A stretch of 50,829 nt of DNA from Actinomadura logoneensis (GTDB lineage Bacteria > Actinomycetota > Actinomycetes > Streptosporangiales > Streptosporangiaceae), in NCBI RefSeq assembly GCF_003428695.1, contig NZ_QURH01000336.1:1-50829 (forward strand), given 5' to 3'. Numbering within the stretch: position 1 is the stretch's first letter; each line of letters opens with the position of its first letter. A model generated the notes under the pieces. That model was not told the DNA's origin, searched no databases, and worked only from the letters and a program-made list of their open reading frames with translations. Positions 31,582 through 39,400 of the stretch are shown piece after piece. Both the position numbers and the translations under genes were made by a program.

Positions 31582-32400
31582 TCACTGGCGGGCGAAGAAC
31601 TCGAGGAGTTCGGGCGCGAGGGCCGCGGCGGAGACGTCGTGGGCCTGGTCCGGGAGCACCCGGTGGACGGCGCCCGGGATGCCCCGGGCCACGGTCGTTC
31701 CCGCGGCGCGCATCCACGCGGGACTGTCCCGTCCGTTCAGCACGAGGACGGGCCGGGCGATCGCGGCCGCCGTCCGGGTGGGGAACGCGTTGCCCGGCCC
31801 CATCACCACCGCCTCATAGACGAGGGTCCGGGCCAGCGTCTCCATCCACGGCCAGGACGGCCCCGCCCGCAGCGCCGCGACGGCGGCGGGCGGGACCTCG
31901 GCGGCCCGCGCCATGAACAGCTCCACCGCGTCACCCCGGGCCCCCGCGTCGACCAGGGCGGCGAGCCGGGCGGCGAAGTCGTCCGGCAGGACGGGCGCGC
32001 CGGCGCCCACGTGGTACGGCGGCTCCCACAGGGCCAGCCGGGTGACGGCGGGGAGCCGGGCGGCGGCCTCCAGCGCGAGCGCCGCGCCGGAGGAGCCGCC
32101 GAACACCATCGCCGAGCCGCCCGCCGCCGCGATGACGGCGGCGAGGTCGTCGATCTCGCGCCGGAGCGCGTAGGGAGGGGTGTCCCCGCTGTCCCCGCGG
32201 CCACGGCGGTCGTAGTTGAACACCGTGAACCACGGGGACAGGATCCGCGCCACCTCGGCGAGCGTCGGATGGGACCGGCCCGTCATCGCGCCGTGGACGA
32301 GCACGACCGCCGGTCCCGTGCCGGTGACGTCGTAGGCGATCGGCGTCCCGTCCGCGGACACCACCGTGCCGGTCGAGACGCGGCCGGGGGCCGTCGTCAC
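31582..32400 (-). CDS. alpha/beta hydrolase
   Basis: 272 residues. VVLVHGAMTGRS (33-44) holds the HG oxyanion motif, GGSSGAALALE (about 99-109) the serine nucleophile elbow, DRRGRGDSGD precedes it, and the catalytic His is in LPDQAHDVSAAAL. Typical for esterase/carboxylase-like or lactonase-type cytosolic hydrolases of unknown substrate. Its GTG start is 1 bp after the stop of the glyoxalase-family gene, so the two are co-translated. Confidence 0.9.
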   Translation of the reverse strand: MTTAPGRVSTGTVVSADGTPIAYDVTGTGPAVVLVHGAMTGRSHPTLAEVARILSPWFTVFNYDRRGRGDSGDTPPYALRREIDDLAAVIAAAGGSAMVFGGSSGAALALEAAARLPAVTRLALWEPPYHVGAGAPVLPDDFAARLAALVDAGARGDAVELFMARAAEVPPAAVAALRAGPSWPWMETLARTLVYEAVVMGPGNAFPTRTAAAIARPVLVLNGRDSPAWMRAAGTTVARGIPGAVHRVLPDQAHDVSAAALAPELLEFFARQ

Positions 32401-32401
32401 C

Positions 32402-32794
32402 TCACTTCTCCGGGGCGGCCAGGCACAGCGCGGACCACTGGTGGCCGTCCGGGTCGGCGAAGCCGCGCTGGTACCGGCCGCCCTCGGTCATGGGCTCGCC
32501 GACGGCGGAGGCCCCGGCGGCGAGCGCCTTGTCGACCAGCTCGTCCACCTCCTTGGGGTCGGCCAGGCCGAGCACCAGGATCATCTGGGTGCTCTTGGCG
32601 GGGTCGGCGACCTGGTGCTGCGCGTAGCCGGCGAAGGTGGGCTGGGCCAGCAGCATCACCTGGGTGCGCTCGCTGATGATCACGGACGCCATGTCCTCGG
32701 TCATGCCGTAGAAGTCGAAGCCGAGCGCGGTGAAGAACTCCTTGGAGCGCTCGAGGTCGCTGACGGGCAGGTTCACGAAGAGCGTGGTGGACAT
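32402..32794 (-). CDS. VOC-superfamily (glyoxalase/bleomycin-resistance-like) protein
   Basis: 130 residues. Two beta-alpha-beta-beta-beta halves are visible: LFVNLPVSDLERSKEFFTALGFDFYG and GRYQRGFADPDGHQWSALCL. The GHQW with no obvious second metal Glu suggests either a ligand-binding protein or a dioxygenase relative rather than a true glyoxalase I. It is first in the operon with the alpha/beta hydrolase. Confidence 0.92.
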   Translation of the reverse strand: MSTTLFVNLPVSDLERSKEFFTALGFDFYGMTEDMASVIISERTQVMLLAQPTFAGYAQHQVADPAKSTQMILVLGLADPKEVDELVDKALAAGASAVGEPMTEGGRYQRGFADPDGHQWSALCLAAPEK

Positions 32795-32979
32795 CGAGGT
32801 TGCGCCTTTCTTCGGGTGTCTTGTGGCGACAAGTCTTCCGATCAGGGCGTCCCCGGGCTTGGCGATGAGCGCCAGGGGCTTGACGATCCGTGCCACGCCC
32901 GGATGCCGCGAGCGATGTCCCAGCCGAGGCCGAGCGGAGGGGGCGGTGCACCGGGCCGGCCGCCTCCGCTGCGTGCGTG

Positions 32980-33954
32980 TCAGACGCTCGGCATCAGGGC
33001 GCTGCGGCGGTACTCGACGGGCGACACCCCGTAGGCCCGCCGGAACAGGCGGCTGAAGTGCGCCGGGTCGGGCATGCCCCAGCGTGCCGCGACGCTGCTC
33101 ACCGGCTGGTGCGCCATGGCAGGGTCGGCGAGGTCGCGGCGGCAGCGCTCAAGCCGCCGGTGGCGGATCCACGCCGCGACCGTGGTGTGCTCGGTCTCGA
33201 ACAGCCGGTGCAGGTGGCGCACCGAGACGTGGTGGGCCGCCGCGACCGCCGCCGGGTCGAGGGCCGCGTCGCCGAGGTGCTGTTCGACGAACGCGTGGAC
33301 GCGGCGCAGCAGCACGCGCTCGCGGGTCTCCGGCGCCAGCGCCGCGACCTTCGCGGACCGCTCGGCGAGGGTCATGTCGAGCAGGTCCGTCACCACGCCG
33401 GGCAGCCGGGACGAGCCCGCCGCGCGGTAGGTCTCGGCGTCCTCGGCCACCCGGCGCAGCAGGGGCGCGGCGAGCGCCGCGCTGCCCTCGTCCGGCCCGA
33501 TGGGGACGGCGGTGAGGTGGCGCACCGAGTCGGCGGGGACGGTGAGCAGCGGGCGGGCGAAGCTGAAGACCGCCAGCTGGACGGCCGAGTCGTAGACCAG
33601 CTCGTAGGGGCGGGAGAAGTCGTAGAGCGCCAGGTCCCCGGCGCGCAGCCGCGCGGTCCGGCCGTCCTGGCCGAGCAGGACCGTGCCCGAGACGGCCAGC
33701 ACGACCCGGTAGTGGTCGGGGTCGTCCCGCCGGATCAGCCCCGGTGTGCGGTGCACGCTGTGCGGGGTCGAGGTCTCGATCCGGCCGACCCCGAGCGGTC
33801 CGAGCTGGACCGCCTCGATCTGCCCGTGCAGCGGGGCGTCCCGGTCCATCCGCACGTCCAGCGGGCCGAGCGTCTCGCACACGATGCCCAGCCAGGCGTC
33901 CACCCGCTCCGCGGCGGGCACGTCACCGGCACGGATCAGGACGGCCAAGGCCAC
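32980..33954 (-). CDS. AraC family regulator (AraC_binding_2 type)
   Basis: 324 residues. The N-terminal cupin-like sensor includes DHYRVVLAVSGTVLLGQDGR and LRAGDLALYDFSRPYEL. The C-terminal double HTH reads VSVRHLHRLFETEHTTVAAWIRHRRLERCRRDL and HFSRLFRRAYGVSPVEYR. The architecture matches XylS/FeaR-like activators of aromatic or amine catabolism. No divergent target is adjacent, so the regulon is unknown. Confidence 0.93.
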   Translation of the reverse strand: MALAVLIRAGDVPAAERVDAWLGIVCETLGPLDVRMDRDAPLHGQIEAVQLGPLGVGRIETSTPHSVHRTPGLIRRDDPDHYRVVLAVSGTVLLGQDGRTARLRAGDLALYDFSRPYELVYDSAVQLAVFSFARPLLTVPADSVRHLTAVPIGPDEGSAALAAPLLRRVAEDAETYRAAGSSRLPGVVTDLLDMTLAERSAKVAALAPETRERVLLRRVHAFVEQHLGDAALDPAAVAAAHHVSVRHLHRLFETEHTTVAAWIRHRRLERCRRDLADPAMAHQPVSSVAARWGMPDPAHFSRLFRRAYGVSPVEYRRSALMPSV

Positions 33955-34038
33955 CTCCCCGAAAGAATCGCCCCATCGTAGGGCCGACCAGGCGGTACCC
34001 GGAAGATCATCCAGGGTGCGCGCAGCCCGCCGTTCCGG

Positions 34039-34560
34039 TCAGTCCGCCAGGGGGAGGAGGTCCGGGCCGTCCCGCTCGGCGGCGAGGGTCACGACGCGCA
34101 GCAGGTCCGAGAGCTGGCGGCGCTGCGCCGGGGTGAGGGCCGACAGCAGGACGTGCTCGCCGGACGAGCGGTCCTCGTACACCGACTCCCACACCTCCCG
34201 CGCCTTGGCCGTCAGCCGGACGAGCAGGCGGCGGCGGTCGTCCGGATCCGGGATCCGGTCCACGTAGCCGTCGCGTTCGAGGCGTTCGAGGCGGTTGGTG
34301 AGGGTGGCCGGGCGGACGTCCAGGACCTCGGCGAGCCAGGTCGGACTCGCCTGGTAGGGGGCTCCGGCGTTGCGCAGCCACCAGATGACCTCGTACTGCC
34401 AGTCCTGGAGTCCGTGCCCGGCCAGGGAGCTCTCGCGCTCGTGCCGCAGCCGCCGGACGATCGCCTGCATGCGGGTGACCGCGCCCTCCACGTCCGGGTC
34501 GAGGTCGGGCAGCTCACGGGACCAGAACGCGATGTGCCGGTCGATGGAGTCCTGTGCCAT
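34039..34560 (-). CDS. MarR family transcriptional regulator
   Basis: 173 residues. The winged helix reads DWQYEVIWWLRNAGAPYQASPTWLAEVLDVRPATLTNRLERLERDGYVDRIPDPDDRRRLLVRLT, the complete MarR HTH and wing, flanked by dimer helices. It is divergent from the esterase gene across 80 bp that contain two tandem 15-bp operator-like repeats. It probably represses the esterase and itself, with derepression by a small ligand. Confidence 0.94.
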   Translation of the reverse strand: MAQDSIDRHIAFWSRELPDLDPDVEGAVTRMQAIVRRLRHERESSLAGHGLQDWQYEVIWWLRNAGAPYQASPTWLAEVLDVRPATLTNRLERLERDGYVDRIPDPDDRRRLLVRLTAKAREVWESVYEDRSSGEHVLLSALTPAQRRQLSDLLRVVTLAAERDGPDLLPLAD

Positions 34561-34564
34561 GAGG

Positions 34565-34604
34565 AGATATTACCATTTCAGATATTTCCATTTCGTAGTA
34601 CTGT
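34565..34604. promoter_or_regulatory. tandem 15-bp MarR operator overlapping esterase promoter
   Basis: AGATATTACCATTTC (34565-34579) and AGATATTTCCATTTC (34580-34594) are contiguous direct repeats differing at one base. A candidate promoter TTTCAG (34576-34581), 17 bp, TACTGT (34599-34604) overlaps them, so a bound regulator would block polymerase. The patch is strikingly AT-rich for this genome. Confidence 0.75.
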
Positions 34605-34640
34605 CTCGGCCCGTCACCCCCGACGACGAGGAGGACCGCC

Positions 34641-35687
34641 ATGCCACTCTGGCCCGACGACCTGGCCGGACACGTCCACGAGCACACCTTCGACAGCGTC
34701 CTGCTGCGCGGCAACCCGCTCGGCGACCCGCACGAACGGCCGCTCTGGGTGTACACGCCGCCCGGTTACGACGACGACCCCGACCGCCGCTACCCGGTCG
34801 TGTACATGCTGCTCGGCTTCACCGGCCAAGTGCAGGCGTGGAGCCGCGCCACCTCCGCCTACCGCGATCCGGTGCCGGTCGCCGTGGACCGGCTGTTCGC
34901 GCGCGGCGAGGCGCCGCCCGCGATCCTGGTGTTCGTGGACGCGTTCACCACCTACGGCGGCAGCCAGTACGTCGACTCGCCCGGCACCGGCCGCTACCAC
35001 TCCTACCTGTGCGACGAGGTCGTCCCGTGGGTGGACGCGCACTACCGGACGCTGGCGTCCCGCGACCACCGCGGGATCGCGGGCAAGTCCAGCGGCGGGC
35101 TCGGCGCGGCCATCACGTCGATGACGCGGCCCGACCTGTTCGGCGCGTTCGCCACCCACTCGGGCGACTCGCTGTCGGAGGCGCAGTACACGCCGCACTT
35201 CTACAAGGCCGTCCGTGACCTGCGCGCCTACGACGGCGACATCTTCACCTGGTGGGAGGACTTCCGGTCGCGCGTCGCGTTCACCAAGGCGGAGGACCTG
35301 CGGCTGCTGGAGATCCTCGGCGTCTCGGCATGCTTCTCCCCCGCCGAGGACGGCACGCCCCTGCTCCCCTTCGACCCGGCGACGGGCGCGCTCCGGCCGG
35401 ACGAATGGGGGCGCTGGCTCGACCGGGACCCGGTCAGAATGGCCCCGGCCCACGCGGAAGCGCTGCGGTCGATGCGCGGCATCTGGATCGACGCCGGGAC
35501 GCACGACGAGTGGTTCCTCGACCTGGGCGCCACGGCGTTCCGGCGGGCGGTCGCCGACGCCGGCGTGCCCGACGACCGGGTCTACTTCGAGCTGTTCGAC
35601 GGCGGCCACATCGCGGTCGAGTACCGGCAGCCGCCGGGGGTCGCCTGGCTCTCGCGCGTCCTCAGCGCCCCGGTGGCGGACGACTGA
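34641..35687 (+). CDS. esterase-family alpha/beta hydrolase (Fes/antigen 85-like)
   Basis: 348 residues. RPLWVYTPPGYDDDPDRRYPVVYMLLGFTG is the D-esterase (enterochelin esterase/mycolyltransferase-like) start. The nucleophile is in GIAGKSSGGLGA, and the catalytic Asp/His are likely in DAGTHDEWF and FDGGHIAVEY. No signal peptide, so cytoplasmic, consistent with enterochelin esterase-like proteins rather than secreted mycolyltransferases. GAGGAGG lies close upstream. Likely repressed by the divergent MarR protein. Substrate unknown. Confidence 0.9.
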   Translation: MPLWPDDLAGHVHEHTFDSVLLRGNPLGDPHERPLWVYTPPGYDDDPDRRYPVVYMLLGFTGQVQAWSRATSAYRDPVPVAVDRLFARGEAPPAILVFVDAFTTYGGSQYVDSPGTGRYHSYLCDEVVPWVDAHYRTLASRDHRGIAGKSSGGLGAAITSMTRPDLFGAFATHSGDSLSEAQYTPHFYKAVRDLRAYDGDIFTWWEDFRSRVAFTKAEDLRLLEILGVSACFSPAEDGTPLLPFDPATGALRPDEWGRWLDRDPVRMAPAHAEALRSMRGIWIDAGTHDEWFLDLGATAFRRAVADAGVPDDRVYFELFDGGHIAVEYRQPPGVAWLSRVLSAPVADD

Positions 35688-35696
35688 CGCACCACC

Positions 35697-35745
35697 CCGG
35701 AACCGACCGGCCGTCGCCGCGGCATCAGCGGCCGGTCGGTTCCGG
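35697..35745 (+). terminator. 17-bp perfect hairpin after the esterase
   Basis: CCGGAACCGACCGGCCG (35697-35713) is exactly complementary to 35729-35745 with a 15-nt loop. It lies just after the esterase stop, between it and a convergent gene, and should terminate both. The right arm merges into the 14-bp repeat. Confidence 0.85.
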
Positions 35746-35780
35746 CCGGTCGGTTCCGGCCGGTCGGTTCCGGCCGGTCG
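35732..35780. repeat. 14-bp tandem repeat grown from a terminator arm
   Basis: CCGGTCGGTTCCGG is repeated exactly at 35732, 35746 and 35760, with a partial fourth unit to 35780. The first unit is part of the right arm of the terminator hairpin, so each unit can pair with the left arm. Confidence 0.9.
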
Positions 35781-35788
35781 AAGGGCGG

Positions 35789-37801
35789 TCAGCGGCGGGT
35801 GAGTGCGCGGGTGACGCCCGCGGCCACCGTGGACACCAGGATCCAGCCGACCGCGACGAGCACGAACGAGAACCACTGCGCCGCGCCCGCCGGGTTGAAG
35901 GCGTACTTCTGCCCCAGCGTCACCAGCGGAAGCATGAGGTCGAGGGTGTAGACGAACGGGTTGAAGTGCGGCGCCTCGTCCTTCTTCAGCGGGGCGGGGT
36001 GCTCCATGGAGAAGACCATCGTGCCGACGGTCAGGAAGAACGCCACCCACGCGGCGGCGAGCCACGGCCGGTAGCCGTAGCCGACCGTGACGTCCTGGAG
36101 AAGGCTCCACGCGCGCGCCACGGGCGGCCTGAACCGGCGCTGGCCGCGCTCGCGCTCGTAGAGGATGCGCTGCGCCTGGGACTGCCGTCCCAGCTGGACG
36201 TACATCGCGGCGAGCTGGTCGCACGCCTGGGGGCGCTGGTCGATCGGCGCGCGCTCCACCCATCGGAGGCGTTCGCGGGCCGTCAGCACCGGTTGCAGCG
36301 TCTCGTACACGAAGCCGTCCATGCTCAGCTCCTCCGGCCAGCCCGCGGGGAGGTCGCGCAGGACGGTCAGCCGGGCGCCGTCGAGCACCACCCTGCCCTC
36401 GACGGGGGCAGCGGGCAGGAGGGCGAGTTCGGTCGCCCGGACCCCGGAGACGTCCAGGGCGGTGCCGCCGGGGCACCGCAGCTCGCTCTCCCTCATGTCG
36501 ATGCCGAGACGGAAGCGGCTGTCCACGAGGCGGACCTCGCGGTCGGCCGACAGTCTCACCAGGCGGATGCTGGAGGCGACCTGGTTGCGGGTGAAGCGGA
36601 ACGCGACCCCGGTGGCGCTGCCGCCCAGCCGCATCCGGGCCGCGAGCACGCTGCCCGCCATGCGGCTGTTGCTGACGCGGATCTCGCCTTCGGCCCGCAG
36701 CCCGCCCAGCCGCAGGGTGCCGCCGACGTCGCCGTTCTCCATGTCCAGGCAGACGCCGTCCCGGCCGGGGCCGAGGGACGCCTCGACCAGGCTGAGCTCC
36801 CCGGCGACGCGCGCGCCGCCGAACCGGATCTCGCCGCCGAGGACGGACAGGCGGGGCGCCTCGAAGTGCCCGACGGCGGCGCGCTCGAGGGTGAGGGCGG
36901 CGCGTCCGGCACCGTCCAGGCACGCGTCGGGGAGGTGCACTCCCCCGTCGAAGTGGACGCCGGTCAGGTTCATCTCGCCCTCGATCGTCAGCCCCTTCTC
37001 GCACCAGAGCGCGCCGGTGAGGTGGGCGCGGGGGCCGTTCAGCGCGAGGCCGCCGGGGTTGCTGAGCCGGGCGCGGGGCAGCACCATCGGCCCGCGGATC
37101 TCGGCGCTGCGCATCCTGACCTCGCCCAGCGTCTCCAGGCGCGTGCCGTCGAACCCCTCGCCGATGTCGGTGTTGTCGATGTCGAGCGCCACCGCCCCCC
37201 GGCTGTGGAGGCGGGCGCGGGGAAGGTCGCAGACGCCGGTGATCCGGGCGCCGCGCAGCACGACCGGGCCGTCCGCGGTCAGGTCGGCGCACGCCAGGTC
37301 GCCGCGGACCGAGACGCCCTCGGCGTCGATCGCGGTGCCGTGCCCGGACCGTCCGACGGCCGCGCCGTGCAGCCGGATCCCGCCGGTGACCTCGGCCTGG
37401 GCGAGCCGGATGCCGCGGTCGACCACGGTGGCGCGCAGGTCCAGCACCCCCTCGACCCGGACGCGCGGCGCGTTGAGCTGGTCCAGGCGGCTGCCCACGA
37501 GCCGGACGGTGCGGGTGGCGGCCTCGGCCAGCCGCAGCGGCGCGTCGAAGACGCAGTCCTCGCAGACCAGCGCCACGTCGAGCGCGGCGCCCATCAGGTC
37601 GAGCCTCCCGGTGACGGTGGCCCCCCGGAGCCGGACGGCGGCCAGCTCCCCCGGCTCGCGGTCGCGCCCGCCGAGCAGCAGCCGCCGGAGGACCCCGGCG
37701 CGGACGGTCCGGTCGGCGGCGGCCGTGAGGTCGGCCCACGCGCCGGTCGGGAACGCGTCCCAGAGAAGACGTTCGGAAGCGGTCAGATCGTCGGGAGCCA
37801 C
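35789..37801 (-). CDS. beta-helix-like repeat protein with C-terminal membrane domain
   Basis: 670 residues from GTG 37801. Residues about 50-500 are built of short imperfect A/V-x-L/R-G-x-x-L strands (such as VRLRGATVTGRLDLMGAAL and LRLGGLRAEGEIRVSNSRM), suggesting a right-handed beta-helix related to pentapeptide-repeat folds. The C-terminal 140 residues have a cytosolic linker (RRFRPPVARAWSLLQDVTVGYGYRPW) and at least two membrane helices (LAAAWVAFFLTVGTMVFSM and WFSFVLVAVGWILVSTVAAGV). Similar actinomycete proteins are loosely annotated as membrane oxidoreductases, without support I can see. It follows a truncated HTH gene by 4 bp, so it may once have been regulated with it. Confidence 0.8.
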   Translation of the reverse strand: MAPDDLTASERLLWDAFPTGAWADLTAAADRTVRAGVLRRLLLGGRDREPGELAAVRLRGATVTGRLDLMGAALDVALVCEDCVFDAPLRLAEAATRTVRLVGSRLDQLNAPRVRVEGVLDLRATVVDRGIRLAQAEVTGGIRLHGAAVGRSGHGTAIDAEGVSVRGDLACADLTADGPVVLRGARITGVCDLPRARLHSRGAVALDIDNTDIGEGFDGTRLETLGEVRMRSAEIRGPMVLPRARLSNPGGLALNGPRAHLTGALWCEKGLTIEGEMNLTGVHFDGGVHLPDACLDGAGRAALTLERAAVGHFEAPRLSVLGGEIRFGGARVAGELSLVEASLGPGRDGVCLDMENGDVGGTLRLGGLRAEGEIRVSNSRMAGSVLAARMRLGGSATGVAFRFTRNQVASSIRLVRLSADREVRLVDSRFRLGIDMRESELRCPGGTALDVSGVRATELALLPAAPVEGRVVLDGARLTVLRDLPAGWPEELSMDGFVYETLQPVLTARERLRWVERAPIDQRPQACDQLAAMYVQLGRQSQAQRILYERERGQRRFRPPVARAWSLLQDVTVGYGYRPWLAAAWVAFFLTVGTMVFSMEHPAPLKKDEAPHFNPFVYTLDLMLPLVTLGQKYAFNPAGAAQWFSFVLVAVGWILVSTVAAGVTRALTRR

Positions 37802-37805
37802 GGGG

Positions 37806-38027
37806 TCATTCTGGGGCGGCGCCGCCGTCCGGGCCAGGCTCGCCGGGGAACAGGACGGGGCTGAGCCGGTAGCGGCGTTCGACCGCGCCGCGCACGCGCC
37901 GCTCGTCCGCGACCTCCAGGACTCTCCCGGCGGCGAGCGCGTCCACGTGGCGGTAGACGGTGGCCTTGGAGACGTCCGGGATCAGTTCGGCGAGGCGCGA
38001 GGTCGTCAGGACGCGGTCGCCGCGCAG
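37806..38027 (-). pseudogene. HTH regulator remnant, 5' end lost
   Basis: On the reverse strand, DRVLTTSRLAELIPDVSKATVYRHVDALAAGRVLEVADERRVRGAVERRYRLS is the HTH of the ArsR-like group of actinomycete regulators, but the sequence before it becomes non-homologous at about 38027. The start and first helix are gone. Its stop lies 4 bp before the GTG of the beta-helix gene. The region to its right encodes, on the other strand, a gene remnant also lacking its start. Confidence 0.75.
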
Positions 38028-38520
38028 GCCGTGCCCGTGGACGGACTCGTGCTGCTCGCGGCGGACGCCGAGCCCATGCGCCGCGCGGCGGTACGGGTGT
38101 CGCGGCATCTGGCGTCGCTCGACCCGGCGTACGCGGACTTCGCGGCGCGGATCGAGCAGCAGGTCGCGGCGCTGGACGCACTGACCCCGGACACGCCGTC
38201 CGCCGAGCTGCCGTTCGGCCTGCCCGCGTCCTACTGGGCGGATCTGCTCCCTACGACCCGGTGGCGACCGCGGAGGCGCTCGGCCTGCCGATGTCCGTCG
38301 CCCAGGGCGGCCGGGACTCCCAGGTGACCGTCGCCGACGACGTCTCCCGCTGGCGGGCGGCGCTCGACGGCCGGACGGACGTGAAGTGCCGCGTCTACGA
38401 GGCCGCCGGACCTCTTCCTGCCCGGCTCGGTACCGTCCGGCCGGGCCGACTACCTGCGTCCGGGGCACGTCGATCCGGCGCTCGTCGCCGACGTCGCCGC
38501 GTGGCTCCTCGCGGTGTGAC
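38013..38520 (+). pseudogene. alpha/beta hydrolase remnant, 5' truncated and frameshifted
   Basis: Forward-strand traces are collinear with the C-terminal two-thirds of a hydrolase: VDGLVLLAADAEPMRRAAVRV, ELPFGLPASYWADLL, then in a second frame YDPVATAEALGLPMSVAQGGRDSQVTVADDVSRWRAAL, and in a third DLFLPGS...RADYLRPGHVDPALVADVAAWLL-stop (38518-38520). Shifts occur near 38252 and 38407. The nucleophile elbow and start are missing. Clearly a decaying gene. Confidence 0.8.
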
Positions 38521-38550
38521 GCGAAAGGGACGGGCCCGGAGCGCGCACTT

Positions 38551-38570
38551 GTTGAAATTTGAACTAATAT
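38551..38570 (+). promoter_or_regulatory. AT-rich dyad and -10 of the dioxygenase gene
   Basis: The imperfect dyad GTTGAAATTTGAAC (38551-38564) is followed by TAATAT (38565-38570), 6 nt before the ATG at 38577, implying a leaderless transcript. No convincing -35 is visible, so an activator or a repressor at the dyad is plausible. Confidence 0.6.
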
Positions 38571-38576
38571 GGGCGC

Positions 38577-39338
38577 ATGGTCAGGATGCCCGCGATCTAC
38601 CTCAGCCACGGCGCGCCCCCGCTCGCCGACGACCCGGTCTGGCCCGGTGAGCTGGCGGCCTGGGCCGCCGGTCTGCCGCGCCCGGAGGCCGTCCTCATGG
38701 TCTCGGCCCACTGGGAGGACGCCCCGGTCACGGTCGGCGCGACCGCGCCCGTCCCGCTGGTCTACGACTTCTGGGGCTTCCCGGAGAAGTACTACCAGGT
38801 CACCTACCCCGCGCCCGGCGCCCCGGAGCTGGCCGCCAAGGTGCGCGGCCTGCTCGGACCGGCCGTCCACGAGGCGCCCGAGCGCGGCCTCGACCACGGC
38901 GCGTACGTCCCGTTGAAGGAGATGTACCCGGAGGCGGACGTCCCGGTGCTGCAGATGTCCATGCCCACCCTGGACCCGGGCGAGCTGTACGAGCTGGGCC
39001 GCCGCCTCGCGCCGCTGCGCGACGAGGGCGTGCTGGTCGTCGGCAGCGGCTTCTTCACGCACAACCTGCGCGCGCTCGACCCGTCCGGCGGCGTCGCCGC
39101 CGCGACCGCGGAGTTCGACGACTGGGGCCGCCGCGCCCTCGCCGCGCACGACGTGGACGCGCTGCTCGACTTCCGGCACAAGGCGCCCGCCGCCGGCTTC
39201 GCCCACCCGCGCACCGAGCACTTCGCGCCGCTGTTCGTGACGCTGGGCGCCGCGTCCGAGCAGGACGCGGACGACACCAGCCAGCCGATCGACGGCTTCT
39301 GGCTCGGCATGGCCAAGCGGTCCGTACAGTTCGGCTGA
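38577..39338 (+). CDS. DODA-type extradiol ring-cleavage dioxygenase
   Basis: 253 residues. Metal ligands of the LigB/DODA fold: His in IYLSHGAPPL, His in MVSAHWEDAP, His in GLDHGAYVPL and a His near the end in RTEHFAPLF. DFWGFPEKYYQVTYPAPG is the family signature of 4,5-DOPA-extradiol-dioxygenase-like proteins (YgiD group). The substrate is likely a catechol derivative, unproven. ATG 38577 is favoured by the leaderless promoter; ATG 38586 is also possible. Confidence 0.93.
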   Translation: MVRMPAIYLSHGAPPLADDPVWPGELAAWAAGLPRPEAVLMVSAHWEDAPVTVGATAPVPLVYDFWGFPEKYYQVTYPAPGAPELAAKVRGLLGPAVHEAPERGLDHGAYVPLKEMYPEADVPVLQMSMPTLDPGELYELGRRLAPLRDEGVLVVGSGFFTHNLRALDPSGGVAAATAEFDDWGRRALAAHDVDALLDFRHKAPAAGFAHPRTEHFAPLFVTLGAASEQDADDTSQPIDGFWLGMAKRSVQFG

Positions 39339-39400
39339 CCCGGCCCGCGCGCTCGCCCGACCGGCGCGGCAGGCCGAGGGGTGGCTGACGGCCGACGCGT

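Noticed and set aside
34614..37739. 1041-residue reverse-strand frame and the 870-residue forward frame (35252-37864)
   Set aside because: Both are shadows of the esterase and beta-helix genes, with low-complexity Arg/Gly/Pro composition and no domain.
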